Below, in pieces: positions 7,882-15,733 of a stretch of 64,000 bases of DNA (the stretch's first letter is position 1; each line of letters starts with the position of its first letter). The position numbers and the translations under genes were made by a program. The notes beneath the pieces are model-generated. The model did not search any database, was not told where the DNA came from, and was given only the letters and a program-made list of their open reading frames with translations. This DNA comes from Kineosporiaceae bacterium (lineage in GTDB: Bacteria > Actinomycetota > Actinomycetes > Actinomycetales > Kineosporiaceae). Location of the stretch: assembly GCA_016713225.1 (NCBI GenBank), contig JADJPO010000001.1, forward strand, positions 1,054,001 through 1,118,000, written 5' to 3'.

Positions 7882-8055
7882 ATGTCGACCTCGCGTCCCT
7901 CCACGCGCCGTCGCTCCTTCCCGGTGACCGTCACACAATTGCCTGTCGTGCGATGTGCCGAGTGCGGCCGAACCATGGCCCACCGGACCGGGGAGGCGAG
8001 CGCGGTGCTCACCGCCCACTACGAGCAGGTTCACCTCGAGGCCATCGATCGCTGA
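7882..8055 (+). CDS. 57-residue protein with a single C2H2-like zinc knuckle
   Basis: The protein begins MSTSRPSTRRRSF (basic, probably disordered), then a short strand VTVTQLPVVRC and a compact metal-site pattern: CAEC, then GEASAVLTAHYEQVH with two histidines five positions apart. Spacing C-x2-C-x17-H-x4-H resembles a single C2H2 zinc finger. I know similar short proteins in other actinobacteria only as conserved hypotheticals. It could bind nucleic acid or a protein. The ATG is supported by a -10 box seven bases upstream and by the clean stop before the GGDEF gene. Confidence 0.6.
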   Translation: MSTSRPSTRRRSFPVTVTQLPVVRCAECGRTMAHRTGEASAVLTAHYEQVHLEAIDR

Positions 8056-8100
8056 ACCCGCCGCTGCTGCCCCGCACGCCCGGGGTGGTCGGGGTGGTCG

Positions 8101-9348
8101 GTGGCGCCGCGTCTCAAGCCCCGGACCTCGCGCGTCGACCCTCGAAGTGTGGCGCAGTCGTACCCCAGGGCCAGGGACGTCGCGGCAGGGCCGACCTCGG
8201 CCACCGACATCGACGAGTCACTGCTGCACGAGCAGCTGACCCTCGAACGAACCCGGCTGTTCATGACGGGTCAACGCATCGGGGCGCTGTCGGCCGTGCT
8301 GACGCCGGCGTACCTGGCCTGGCTGGTGTCGCCGGAGGTGCCGTCGCGCCAGCTGGCCCTCTGGTTGATCTGCGTCGCGCTGGCCGCGGTGATCTCCGGT
8401 GGTCACGCCTGGGCCTACCTGGCCACGCCCCGTTCGTTGCCCAGTGTGCACAGCTGGTTGCGACGCCAGGTGCTGTTCCAGGTGGTGATCGGGACGTTGT
8501 GGGGCAGCAGCGCCCGGTGGATCACCGTCTCGCCGCAGGTCTTCGTCGACGTGTCGATCGTGACGGCCTTTGCGTTCTCGATCGGCGTCATCGGCCGGCT
8601 GCACTATCGCTCGGCCGTGGTGTTGTTCACGGTCAGTCTGTGGCTGCCGCCGCTGGTGATCCTGATGCGCGACGGCGGTACCGAGGGGCGGCAGCTGGCG
8701 TTCGGCCTGCTGCTGCTGGCCATCGCCCTGGTCGCCGTCCTGGGCGAGGCCTCACGGCAGTTGGTCGGCGGCCTGGAGGATCGACTGCGCGCCGCGGCGC
8801 TCGCGGAACGCAATCACGTCCTGGCTACGCGGGACGGCCTCACCGGCTTGTTCAACCGTCGCGAGGGCATGCGTCGGCTCGCCGACCGGGCCGACTCCGG
8901 GCGGGCCCCGGACGGCGCCGAGGAAGCTGCCGGCGTCGTCCTGCTGATCGACATCGATCACTTCAAGCAGATCAACGACACCTACGGCCACCCCGTGGGG
9001 GACGTCGTGCTGCATGCCGTGGCGGGTCGGTTGCAGCGTGCCATCCGCGCCGAGGATCACCTCGCCCGGGTGGGCGGCGAGGAGTTCCTGGCAATCGTGG
9101 GTGAGGTCGACACCGGCCGGGTGGTGGCCGAGCGCATGCGGCGAGCCGTCGGCTCGGAGCCGATACGGGTGGGTCCGCATCAGGTGCACGTCACCGTGTC
9201 CCTGGGCTTGACCCGGCTACGGCACGGCGAGGACATCGAGGCGGTCTACGCCCGGGCCGATGTCGGCCTGTACCGGGCCAAGAGCGAGGGACGCGACCGG
9301 GTCATCGAGATGGATGCCCCACCACAGGGCGTCGCCACAGGCGAGTGA
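8101..9348 (+). CDS. Membrane-anchored diguanylate cyclase (GGDEF)
   Basis: The first 60 residues are hydrophilic, followed by five or six membrane helices up to about residue 215, a short coiled region (RQLVGGLEDRLRAAALAER) and a complete GGDEF domain. The active site reads GGEEF, a functional variant, and the inhibitory product-binding I-site RxxD is present exactly five residues upstream (RAED-HLARV-GGEEF). It should make cyclic di-GMP from two GTP in response to a membrane signal. GTG 8101 is the longest start; later starts before the first helix are possible. It converges on the sugar ATPase gene across a strong hairpin. Confidence 0.9.
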   Translation: MAPRLKPRTSRVDPRSVAQSYPRARDVAAGPTSATDIDESLLHEQLTLERTRLFMTGQRIGALSAVLTPAYLAWLVSPEVPSRQLALWLICVALAAVISGGHAWAYLATPRSLPSVHSWLRRQVLFQVVIGTLWGSSARWITVSPQVFVDVSIVTAFAFSIGVIGRLHYRSAVVLFTVSLWLPPLVILMRDGGTEGRQLAFGLLLLAIALVAVLGEASRQLVGGLEDRLRAAALAERNHVLATRDGLTGLFNRREGMRRLADRADSGRAPDGAEEAAGVVLLIDIDHFKQINDTYGHPVGDVVLHAVAGRLQRAIRAEDHLARVGGEEFLAIVGEVDTGRVVAERMRRAVGSEPIRVGPHQVHVTVSLGLTRLRHGEDIEAVYARADVGLYRAKSEGRDRVIEMDAPPQGVATGE

Positions 9349-9370
9349 GGTCGCGGGTCGACGATCGGGA

Positions 9371-9403
9371 AAGGCCCCGTGGGATCGGATCCCACGGGGC
9401 CTT
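9371..9403. terminator. Bidirectional hairpin terminator
   Basis: A perfect 15-bp stem (9371-9385 with 9389-9403; arm AAGGCCCCGTGGGAT) and a 3-nt loop lie between the convergent GGDEF and sugar-ATPase genes. The A2/T2 ends give weak U-tails on both strands. Confidence 0.8.
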
Positions 9404-9435
9404 CGCCACGAACAGTCCGGCACACCGGCACCAGG

Positions 9436-10509
9436 TCAGGCGCGCAACCGCTCGCCGGTCTGAACGTCGAACAGGTGCACGTGGTCGGGTGTCGGGGCGA
9501 AGTGCACCGTCTCACCCTTCATGGGGGGACGACGTCCGTCGGTGCGGGCGATGACCTGCAGGTCATCGGCGCCGATGGCGTGACCGTAGATGTAGGCGTC
9601 GGCGCCGAGCTCCTCGACGACGTCGACCTGCACCGCCAGGCCGTGCTCGGCGATGGTCAGGTCCTCCGGGCGCATGCCCATGGTGACCTTGTTGCCGGTG
9701 GCCTTCGACAGCACCGCGCGCTCCACCGGGAAGACGGTGTCGCCCAGCTTGACCCCGCCGTCCGTGGTGCCCAGCTCGAGCAGGTTCATCGCGGGCGAGC
9801 CGATGAAGCCGGCGACGAAGACGTTGCCCGGGCGGTCGTACAGCTCGCGGGGGGTGCCGACCTGCTGCAGGAGACCGTCCTTGAGCACGCAGATGCGGTC
9901 GCCCATGGTCATGGCCTCGGTCTGGTCGTGGGTGACGTAGACCGTGGTGACGCCCAGCTGGCGCTGCAGCGAGGCGATCTGGGTGCGGGTCTGCACGCGC
10001 AGCTTGGCGTCGAGGTTCGACAACGGCTCGTCCATGAGGAACACCTGCGGCTTGCGGACGATCGCCCGGCCCATCGCCACGCGCTGCCGCTGGCCACCGG
10101 AGAGGGCCTTCGGCTTGCGCTCGAGGTAGGGGGTCAGGTCGAGGATGCGGGCGGCCTCTTCGACCCGGGTGCGGATCTGGTCCTTCGGGACGCCGGCGAT
10201 CTTCAGGGCGAAGCCCATGTTGTCGGCGACGGTCATGTGCGGGTAGAGCGCGTAGCTCTGGAACACCATCGCGATGTCGCGGTCCTTCGGCGGCACCTGG
10301 GTGACATCACGGTCACCGATCAGGATCCGGCCCGAGTTGACGTCCTCCAGGCCGGCGAGCATGCGCAGAGCGGTGGACTTGCCACAGCCGGAGGGGCCGA
10401 CGACGACGAGGAACTCCTCGTTGGCGATCTCGAGGTCGAGCGCGTCGACCGAGGGCTTGGTGGCGCCGGGGTAGACCCGGGTGGCGTTGTCGAACGTGAC
10501 GGATGCCAT
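9436..10509 (-). CDS. msiK: Sugar ABC transporter ATPase, MsiK/UgpC type
   Basis: All ABC ATPase motifs are present: Walker A GPSGCGKST near residue 38, Q-loop VFQSYALYPH, signature LSGGQRQRVA near 134, Walker B VFLMDEPLSNLD, and the switch His in THDQTEAMTMGD. The C-terminal 120 residues form the OB/MalK regulatory domain. At 357 residues it has the normal length for MalK/MsiK/UgpC. MsiK proteins energise several sugar importers in actinobacteria, and no permease or binding protein is adjacent, which fits a shared ATPase. It follows the GH13 gene on the same strand, suggesting a role in oligosaccharide uptake. Confidence 0.9.
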   Translation of the reverse strand: MASVTFDNATRVYPGATKPSVDALDLEIANEEFLVVVGPSGCGKSTALRMLAGLEDVNSGRILIGDRDVTQVPPKDRDIAMVFQSYALYPHMTVADNMGFALKIAGVPKDQIRTRVEEAARILDLTPYLERKPKALSGGQRQRVAMGRAIVRKPQVFLMDEPLSNLDAKLRVQTRTQIASLQRQLGVTTVYVTHDQTEAMTMGDRICVLKDGLLQQVGTPRELYDRPGNVFVAGFIGSPAMNLLELGTTDGGVKLGDTVFPVERAVLSKATGNKVTMGMRPEDLTIAEHGLAVQVDVVEELGADAYIYGHAIGADDLQVIARTDGRRPPMKGETVHFAPTPDHVHLFDVQTGERLRA

Positions 10510-10574
10510 GACAGATGAATCCCTTCACCGGCAGGTACGTGCCGGACGATCCGAGTGAGAGGGGTGGGTGCAGT

Positions 10575-10599
10575 GTTCCTCGCGAGGTTCACGAGGAAC
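10575..10599. terminator. Inverted repeat between the GH13 and sugar-ATPase genes
   Basis: Arms GTTCCTCG (10575-10582) and CGAGGAAC (10592-10599) flank nine bases, just past the stop of the GH13 gene on the minus strand. It may be a terminator or attenuator before msiK, or an operator. Confidence 0.4.
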
Positions 10600-10607
10600 C
10601 CTGAGGA

Positions 10608-12557
10608 TCACTGCGGTGACAGCTGGTACACGTGCGCGGCGACTCCGCCGCCAGAAGCGCTCGGCAGCGTCACCGTGTGCTCATCCTCACAGGCCGCGTC
10701 GGCTCCTGCAAGGGTTTGCAGCCGATCACCCGAGACCAGTCCCAGCCCGGCGCGGGGGAGGTGCACCGGGCGCGGGCTCCGGCGCCCGCTCGCGCTGCCC
10801 TGACCACGGTCGACATGCACCAGCACCCGCTGATCGGGGTGCTCGCGCAGGAAGGTGACGCTGTCGTCGTCGGCTCGGACCCAGCGCAACCCACCACGAC
10901 GCAGCGCCACGTTCTCGCGCCGCAGCCGCAGCCAGAATCGGTAGGCGTCCAGCGTCGGGGCGTCCGTTCGATCGGGACGGTCCCACGGCATGGGGGTGCG
11001 GCTGTGTTCGCCGGTCAGCCCCGTCAGGCCGAACTCATCGCCCGCAAAGACCATCGGGACGCCGGGCAGCGTCGCCTGCAGCGCCAGGCCCACCAGGTGA
11101 CGCTCTCGACCGGCGGCCGAGCCGGTCGGTGCCCCGGTTCGCTCGCCGCCGACCACGGTGCGGAACCGCGCCGTGTCGTGACTGTCGAGCGAGTTCACCG
11201 AACGGGTCAGTGCCGCCCACGGCATCCCCGACACGAAGGCACGCATCGTGGCCACCATCGCCCGCCCCGACAGCGACGGCACCTCCAACGGCATGCCCAG
11301 CCAGCCGATGCCGTGGCCCGGCACGGTCAGCCACGACCACAGCGGGCGGGTGAAGGTGGAGTAGTTCATCGTGCCGTGCCAGCCGCGGGCGGCCAGGTCG
11401 CCGCCCGCGTCGTGCCCGTGTTCGGCCAGTAGCCAACGCTGCCGGCCGTCGTCGGCGTCCACCGCGGCCATCGCCGCCCGGACCGCCCGGGCCACCTCGT
11501 GAGCCCGGTCGTCGACTCCGAGCCGTCCGGTCATGTTGGCCACGTCGATCCGCCAGCCATCCAGGTCGACGGGCGGGCGCAACCAGCGCGCCACCACCGA
11601 GTCCGGATCCGTGATCAACCGACGGCGCAGTTCGGGCGAGGCGTGGTCGAGCTTGGGCAGGCTGGGCACGGTCAGCCACGAGGCATAGCCGTGTGGGTGC
11701 TCGGTGAACCGGTAGAACCCCGCCTCGACCGAGCCGGCGTCGGCCTGGGCCGCGGTGAACCACTCGTGGCCCGAGCCGGTGTGGTTGGTGGTCAGATCGC
11801 CCAGTACCCGCAGTCCGCGGGCGTGTGCGGCGGCGATCAGGGCTCTCAGGGCCGCCTCGCCGCCCAACAGGGGATCGACCCGGTCGAAGGTCGTCGCGTC
11901 GTAGCGATGAGTGGAGCCGGCCTGGAAGAACGGGGTCAGGCTGAGCACGTCCGCGCCGAGGCTGCTGATGTGGTCGAGGTGCTCGGCCAGTCCCCACAGG
12001 TCACCCCCGTAGAACTGACGGCCGGTGAGCGGGCCGTGGTGGGCCACCGGTTCGTCCCAGCCGACCGGCACCGCCCACTCGGGCAGGCCCGGACGGCGCG
12101 CCGCGGCGTCCGGCCCGTCGGCGAGGGATGCCGACGACCGGGCGAATCGGTCCGGGAACACCTGGTACACCACGGAATCCGCGGCCCACGACGGACCCGG
12201 GGTCTCGGCCACCAGCCGGAAGTCCTCGGCGTCGGTGACGTCGTGGCCGTGCCTGCCGGAGCCGTTGAGCCAGGCGTAGGACCCGTCGGCGCCGTCCAGC
12301 AGGAACCGGTAGGAGGCCACGGGGTTGCGCACGGCCACCTCGGCACTCCACCAGGTACCGGTGTCGTCCTCGCGATCGATACGGGCCGGGGTCACCAGCG
12401 GCTCGGCGTCGCACAGCACCCGCAGCACCACCTGGCGGGCTCGGTGCGCGTGCGGCACCCAGACCCGCACCGGCACCGCGTCGCCGAGCCTCGGCGTCGA
12501 TGCGTCGGCACCACCGAGCGATGGATCGTGATGAGGCTCGTCCAGCCAGTGCTCCAC
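10608..12557 (-). CDS. GH13 alpha-amylase family enzyme (cyclomaltodextrinase/neopullulanase-like)
   Basis: The 649-residue enzyme has an N-terminal immunoglobulin-like domain (residues 1-115), then a TIM barrel with the four GH13 regions: DLTTNHTG (I), GWRIDVANM with the Asp nucleophile (II), LLAEHGHD with the Glu acid/base (III) and NSLDSHDT (IV). The N-terminal domain and VVYQVFPDRFARS resemble cyclomaltodextrinases and neopullulanases, which degrade maltodextrins inside the cell; no signal peptide is visible. It lies between the DedA-like gene and the MsiK-like gene on one strand. Exact substrate and product cannot be read from sequence. Confidence 0.88.
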   Translation of the reverse strand: MEHWLDEPHHDPSLGGADASTPRLGDAVPVRVWVPHAHRARQVVLRVLCDAEPLVTPARIDREDDTGTWWSAEVAVRNPVASYRFLLDGADGSYAWLNGSGRHGHDVTDAEDFRLVAETPGPSWAADSVVYQVFPDRFARSSASLADGPDAAARRPGLPEWAVPVGWDEPVAHHGPLTGRQFYGGDLWGLAEHLDHISSLGADVLSLTPFFQAGSTHRYDATTFDRVDPLLGGEAALRALIAAAHARGLRVLGDLTTNHTGSGHEWFTAAQADAGSVEAGFYRFTEHPHGYASWLTVPSLPKLDHASPELRRRLITDPDSVVARWLRPPVDLDGWRIDVANMTGRLGVDDRAHEVARAVRAAMAAVDADDGRQRWLLAEHGHDAGGDLAARGWHGTMNYSTFTRPLWSWLTVPGHGIGWLGMPLEVPSLSGRAMVATMRAFVSGMPWAALTRSVNSLDSHDTARFRTVVGGERTGAPTGSAAGRERHLVGLALQATLPGVPMVFAGDEFGLTGLTGEHSRTPMPWDRPDRTDAPTLDAYRFWLRLRRENVALRRGGLRWVRADDDSVTFLREHPDQRVLVHVDRGQGSASGRRSPRPVHLPRAGLGLVSGDRLQTLAGADAACEDEHTVTLPSASGGGVAAHVYQLSPQ

Positions 12558-12580
12558 GGTGATGCCTCCCGGTGACGAGC

Positions 12581-13171
12581 TCAGGCGGACGCCGACGGCT
12601 CGGCCGGTTCCGTGGGGGGCGGGGACGCGGAGCCTGCGGGAGTGGGTGGCACATCGGGTGTGGCCTTCGCCGCGAGGCTGCGACGCACCGCGCGGGTGAC
12701 CACGACCACCAGCAAGGCCGCGCCGGCGGCGGGCAGCAGCACGGTCGCCCAGGCCTCACCGGCGAGTGCCGCGAGGGCGGCCTCCCAGGCCGCCCAGCCG
12801 ATCGTGGAGTAGATCGCCGCCCAGGCCAGGGCGCCGGGGATCTGCGCCAGCGTGAACACCCGCCAGCGCAGGCGCACCACGCCGGCGGCGGCGAAGATCA
12901 GGGTCTGCAGACCGATGGTCAGATACGCCAACGGGATGGCGGCCACTCCCCAGCGCCGTGTCGCGGCCACACCCCGGGCCACCCCCGGGCCGCTGGCCCA
13001 TTTCGCCAGGGCCGGACGCCGTCCCGCCTGCCCCGACATCCAGGCCGCCAGGGCATAGGTCGCCTGACCTCGGGCCATGGACACCGCGAACAGAAAACCG
13101 AAGACCAGCCCGATCGGTCGGTCGCGCAGGTACTCGGGCAGGGTCGACTCCTCGCCTTCGCAGGGCAGCAA
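12581..13171 (-). CDS. DedA-family (VTT domain) membrane protein
   Basis: Hydrophobic segments and the sequence RDRPIGLVFGFLFAVSMARG followed by QATYALAAW fit actinobacterial DedA/VTT proteins, which begin with a re-entrant helix and are linked to lipid-carrier flipping. Later helices include AAIPLAYLTIGLQTLIFAAA and ALAWAAIYSTIGWAAW. The C-terminus is a Pro/Ala-rich tail. The start is uncertain: TTG 13169-13171 gives 196 residues, normal for the family, and follows a TACAGT box; a longer frame to 13246 adds an unlikely polar N-terminus. It is 23 bases upstream of the GH13 gene on the same strand and may be cotranscribed, though no functional link is obvious. Confidence 0.75.
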   Translation of the reverse strand: MLPCEGEESTLPEYLRDRPIGLVFGFLFAVSMARGQATYALAAWMSGQAGRRPALAKWASGPGVARGVAATRRWGVAAIPLAYLTIGLQTLIFAAAGVVRLRWRVFTLAQIPGALAWAAIYSTIGWAAWEAALAALAGEAWATVLLPAAGAALLVVVVTRAVRRSLAAKATPDVPPTPAGSASPPPTEPAEPSASA

Positions 13172-13376
13172 TGGTGCTGGGTGGGCAGTTCGACTGTACG
13201 ACGAGTGGCCCCGATCGGACTGGCGTCCCCCGCCGCAGCAGGCCAAACTCGGGTGAGTGGGGGGTTTCGTCGGTTCTCAGGGGCCGATACCGTCGAATAC
13301 CGTCGACGTCCCGGGCTCGAGTGACGAGGCCGGGAACGATCACCAGGCGCATGCGCCGTTCGTGGAGGTGTGAAGG

Positions 13377-13805
13377 ATGCGGATCACCGACGTTCTCCGG
13401 GGCAAGGGTGGCGACGTCGCCACCATCGGCCCCGACCAGACGGTCCAGGCGCTGCTCGACGCCCTCGCCGAACACCGAGTGGGCGCCCTCGTGGTCTCCG
13501 AGGACGGCAGCACCGTCGCGGGCATCGTCAGCGAGCGCGACGTGGTGCGCCACCTGCAGGCCCGCGGCGCGAGCCTGCTCGCCCAGCCGGTGCGATCGAT
13601 CATGACCTCCGAGGTGCACACGTGTGCCCCGGACACCTATGTCCGCGACCTCATGGTGCTCATGACCGAACGTCGCGTGCGTCACGTTCCGGTGGTGACC
13701 GATGGCCGGATGACCGGCATCGTCAGCATCGGGGACGTGGTCAAGCACCGCATGGGTGAGTTGCAGTCCGAGCGCGATCACCTGACGGCCTACATCCAGA
13801 GCTGA
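13377..13805 (+). CDS. Protein with two CBS domains
   Basis: This 142-residue protein is simply a tandem CBS pair: residues 1-65 (RITDVLRGKGGDVATIGPD, VGALVVSEDG, GIVSERDVVRHL) and 70-130 (IMTSEVHTCAPD, VRHVPVVTDG, GIVSIGDVVKHR), the usual Bateman module that binds adenine nucleotides. Stand-alone CBS pairs are common in actinobacteria and are usually regulatory. GGAGG at about 13364-13368 precedes ATG 13377. It may be cotranscribed with the protein kinase 80 bases downstream. Confidence 0.9.
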   Translation: MRITDVLRGKGGDVATIGPDQTVQALLDALAEHRVGALVVSEDGSTVAGIVSERDVVRHLQARGASLLAQPVRSIMTSEVHTCAPDTYVRDLMVLMTERRVRHVPVVTDGRMTGIVSIGDVVKHRMGELQSERDHLTAYIQS

Positions 13806-13885
13806 CGGCTGCCCGGGGTCCGACGGGTAGGACACATGCGCGAACCCTCCGGGAGTCGTCAGCGGCACTGGTTCGTTGTGCCGGC

Positions 13886-15733
13886 GTGAACGTGGTGGAT
13901 GCGCGGGGTCCCGGGGCGCTGACGGTCGGCCCGTACCGGCTGATCGGAACCCTCGGTGAGGGCGGCATGGGGGTGGTGCACCTCGCTCTCGACCCGGGCG
14001 GGCGGGCTGTGGCGGTCAAGGTGCTTCGACCGCAGGTGGCGGCCGACGCGGTGGCCCGCCGCCGGCTGGGGCGCGAGGTGGCCACCTTGCAGCGCGTGCG
14101 GCACCCGCACGTGGCCGAAGTGCTCGACAGCGACCTCTTCGGCCCGGTGCCGTACCTGGTCACCGCGTTCGTTCCGGCTCGCACGCTCGAGCAGCAAGTG
14201 GGCACCCACGGGCCACCGCCGGTGGCCTACACGGCACAGGTGGGCCGACAGCTGATCGGCGCGCTGCGGGCGATCCACGCCGCCGGGGTGGTGCACCGTG
14301 ACGTCAAGCCGGCCAACGTGCTGCTGCTGGACGACGCCCCGATCCTGATCGACTTCGGCATCGCGCATGTCGTGGACGAGTCCCGGATCACCTCTGTCGG
14401 GCTGGTCATGGGCACCCCCGGCTACCTGGCGCCGGAGGTGATCGACGGACAACCGATCACCCCGGCCACCGACTGGTGGGGCTGGGGCGCCACCCTGGCG
14501 TTCGCGGCCACCGGCCGGCCGCCGTTCGGTACCGGGCCGGCCTCGGTGGTGCTCGACCGGGTGCGCCGTGGCCAGGCCGATCTCGCCGGCATCGACGAGC
14601 GGTTGGCCCGCGTCCTCGTGATGGCCTTGAACGTCAATCCACTCTGGCGGGGTACGGCAGAGATGCTGCTGGCGGGACTGGCCGGCATCGACAGCTGGCG
14701 GCCGCCCCGTCGTCCGCTGTCGCCCGCGCTCAGCCCCGACCAGGTGCGCACCACCCCCCTGGCGACCTCGCAGCACCCGAGCTCGGCCCGGGCGCACCCG
14801 GCACCCCCGCCGGTGGTGACGCTGCCGATCCCGGCGGTCTCGGAGCCTGTGGCGGCCCCTGCTCCCGCACGGCGGCCCACGGCAGCGACCTTCGCCCTGC
14901 CGGCTCCGGCGCCCGCCCGGTCACCGGCTCCCGCGCCGTTACCCGTGCCGCCGCCACCGGCGCCGGGTTCGCCGGCTGCGCGGCCACCCGCGACGCCGCG
15001 ACCGGTCACCCGGCCGATGCCTGCCTCCTCGTCCGGGACGGCGTCGGTGGCCGCACCCGGAAGGGTGGCCGTGGCTGCCCTGGTGACCCTGGCGGCGCTC
15101 GCCGCCGTGGCACCCGGTCTCGTGGTGGTGCTGTCCCTGGTCTGGGCCGTGGTGGCCCGGGTGGCCGACCGCACCGTGACCCAGGCGTTGGTCCGGCGGC
15201 ACGAATCCGGCCAGCGGGCCGGCGAGCGCTCGCGAGCGGTGCTCGCGCTGCCCTGGCGCACGATCGCTGCCCTGCCCCGGGCGGCCTTCGGCGCCGTCCT
15301 TCCCGTGGCGCTCGCGGTCTGCGCTGCCTTCGTCGTCGGCGCCGTGATGGCACCGGATGCGCCCCGGCCGGAGGCTGCGCCGTCCCTGATCGCGGCAACT
15401 CTCGCCGGGTGGTTCGCCGCTTGGTGGGGGCCGGGCGGTGCCACGATGCGCCGGGGCACCCGGTTCGTCGCTCGGTCCTTGGCCGGACGGCGACGGCTGT
15501 ATCGGGCGGTGATGATCGCGCTCGGTCTGGTGCTGGTGGCCTCGGTGCTGCGGATCGCCGACGGTGCCGCCCCGGACTGGCAACCGGTCGACTCGGCCGG
15601 CGATCGCCTGGCCCAGGGCGTGTCCACCCAGGTGAGTCGTGGCGTGACCTGGGCGCTGGGCCTGTTGCCCGGTGTCCCCGACCTGCCCGACGTGCCCGAT
15701 CTACCCGATGTGCCCGACGTGAGCCACTGGTGA
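13886..15733 (+). CDS. Membrane-bound serine/threonine protein kinase
   Basis: A Hanks-type kinase domain fills residues 14-265: Gly-loop GEGGMG, lysine in AVKVL, catalytic loop HRDVKPANVL, metal-binding IDFGIAH, and the activation segment ending GTPGYLAPEV. An approximately 120-residue Pro/Ala-rich linker follows, then several hydrophobic segments (VAALVTLAALAAVAPGLVVV; AVLPVALAVCAAFVVGAVMA; AVMIALGLVLVASVL). Unlike PknB there are no PASTA repeats. The last residues repeat a D-[LV]-P unit (PDLPDVPDLPDVPDV). The domain order implies a cytoplasmic kinase tied to a multi-pass membrane module. It ends one base before the convergent GGDEF-EAL gene. GTG 13886 starts right before the kinase domain. 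Confidence 0.88.
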   Translation: MNVVDARGPGALTVGPYRLIGTLGEGGMGVVHLALDPGGRAVAVKVLRPQVAADAVARRRLGREVATLQRVRHPHVAEVLDSDLFGPVPYLVTAFVPARTLEQQVGTHGPPPVAYTAQVGRQLIGALRAIHAAGVVHRDVKPANVLLLDDAPILIDFGIAHVVDESRITSVGLVMGTPGYLAPEVIDGQPITPATDWWGWGATLAFAATGRPPFGTGPASVVLDRVRRGQADLAGIDERLARVLVMALNVNPLWRGTAEMLLAGLAGIDSWRPPRRPLSPALSPDQVRTTPLATSQHPSSARAHPAPPPVVTLPIPAVSEPVAAPAPARRPTAATFALPAPAPARSPAPAPLPVPPPPAPGSPAARPPATPRPVTRPMPASSSGTASVAAPGRVAVAALVTLAALAAVAPGLVVVLSLVWAVVARVADRTVTQALVRRHESGQRAGERSRAVLALPWRTIAALPRAAFGAVLPVALAVCAAFVVGAVMAPDAPRPEAAPSLIAATLAGWFAAWWGPGGATMRRGTRFVARSLAGRRRLYRAVMIALGLVLVASVLRIADGAAPDWQPVDSAGDRLAQGVSTQVSRGVTWALGLLPGVPDLPDVPDLPDVPDVSHW

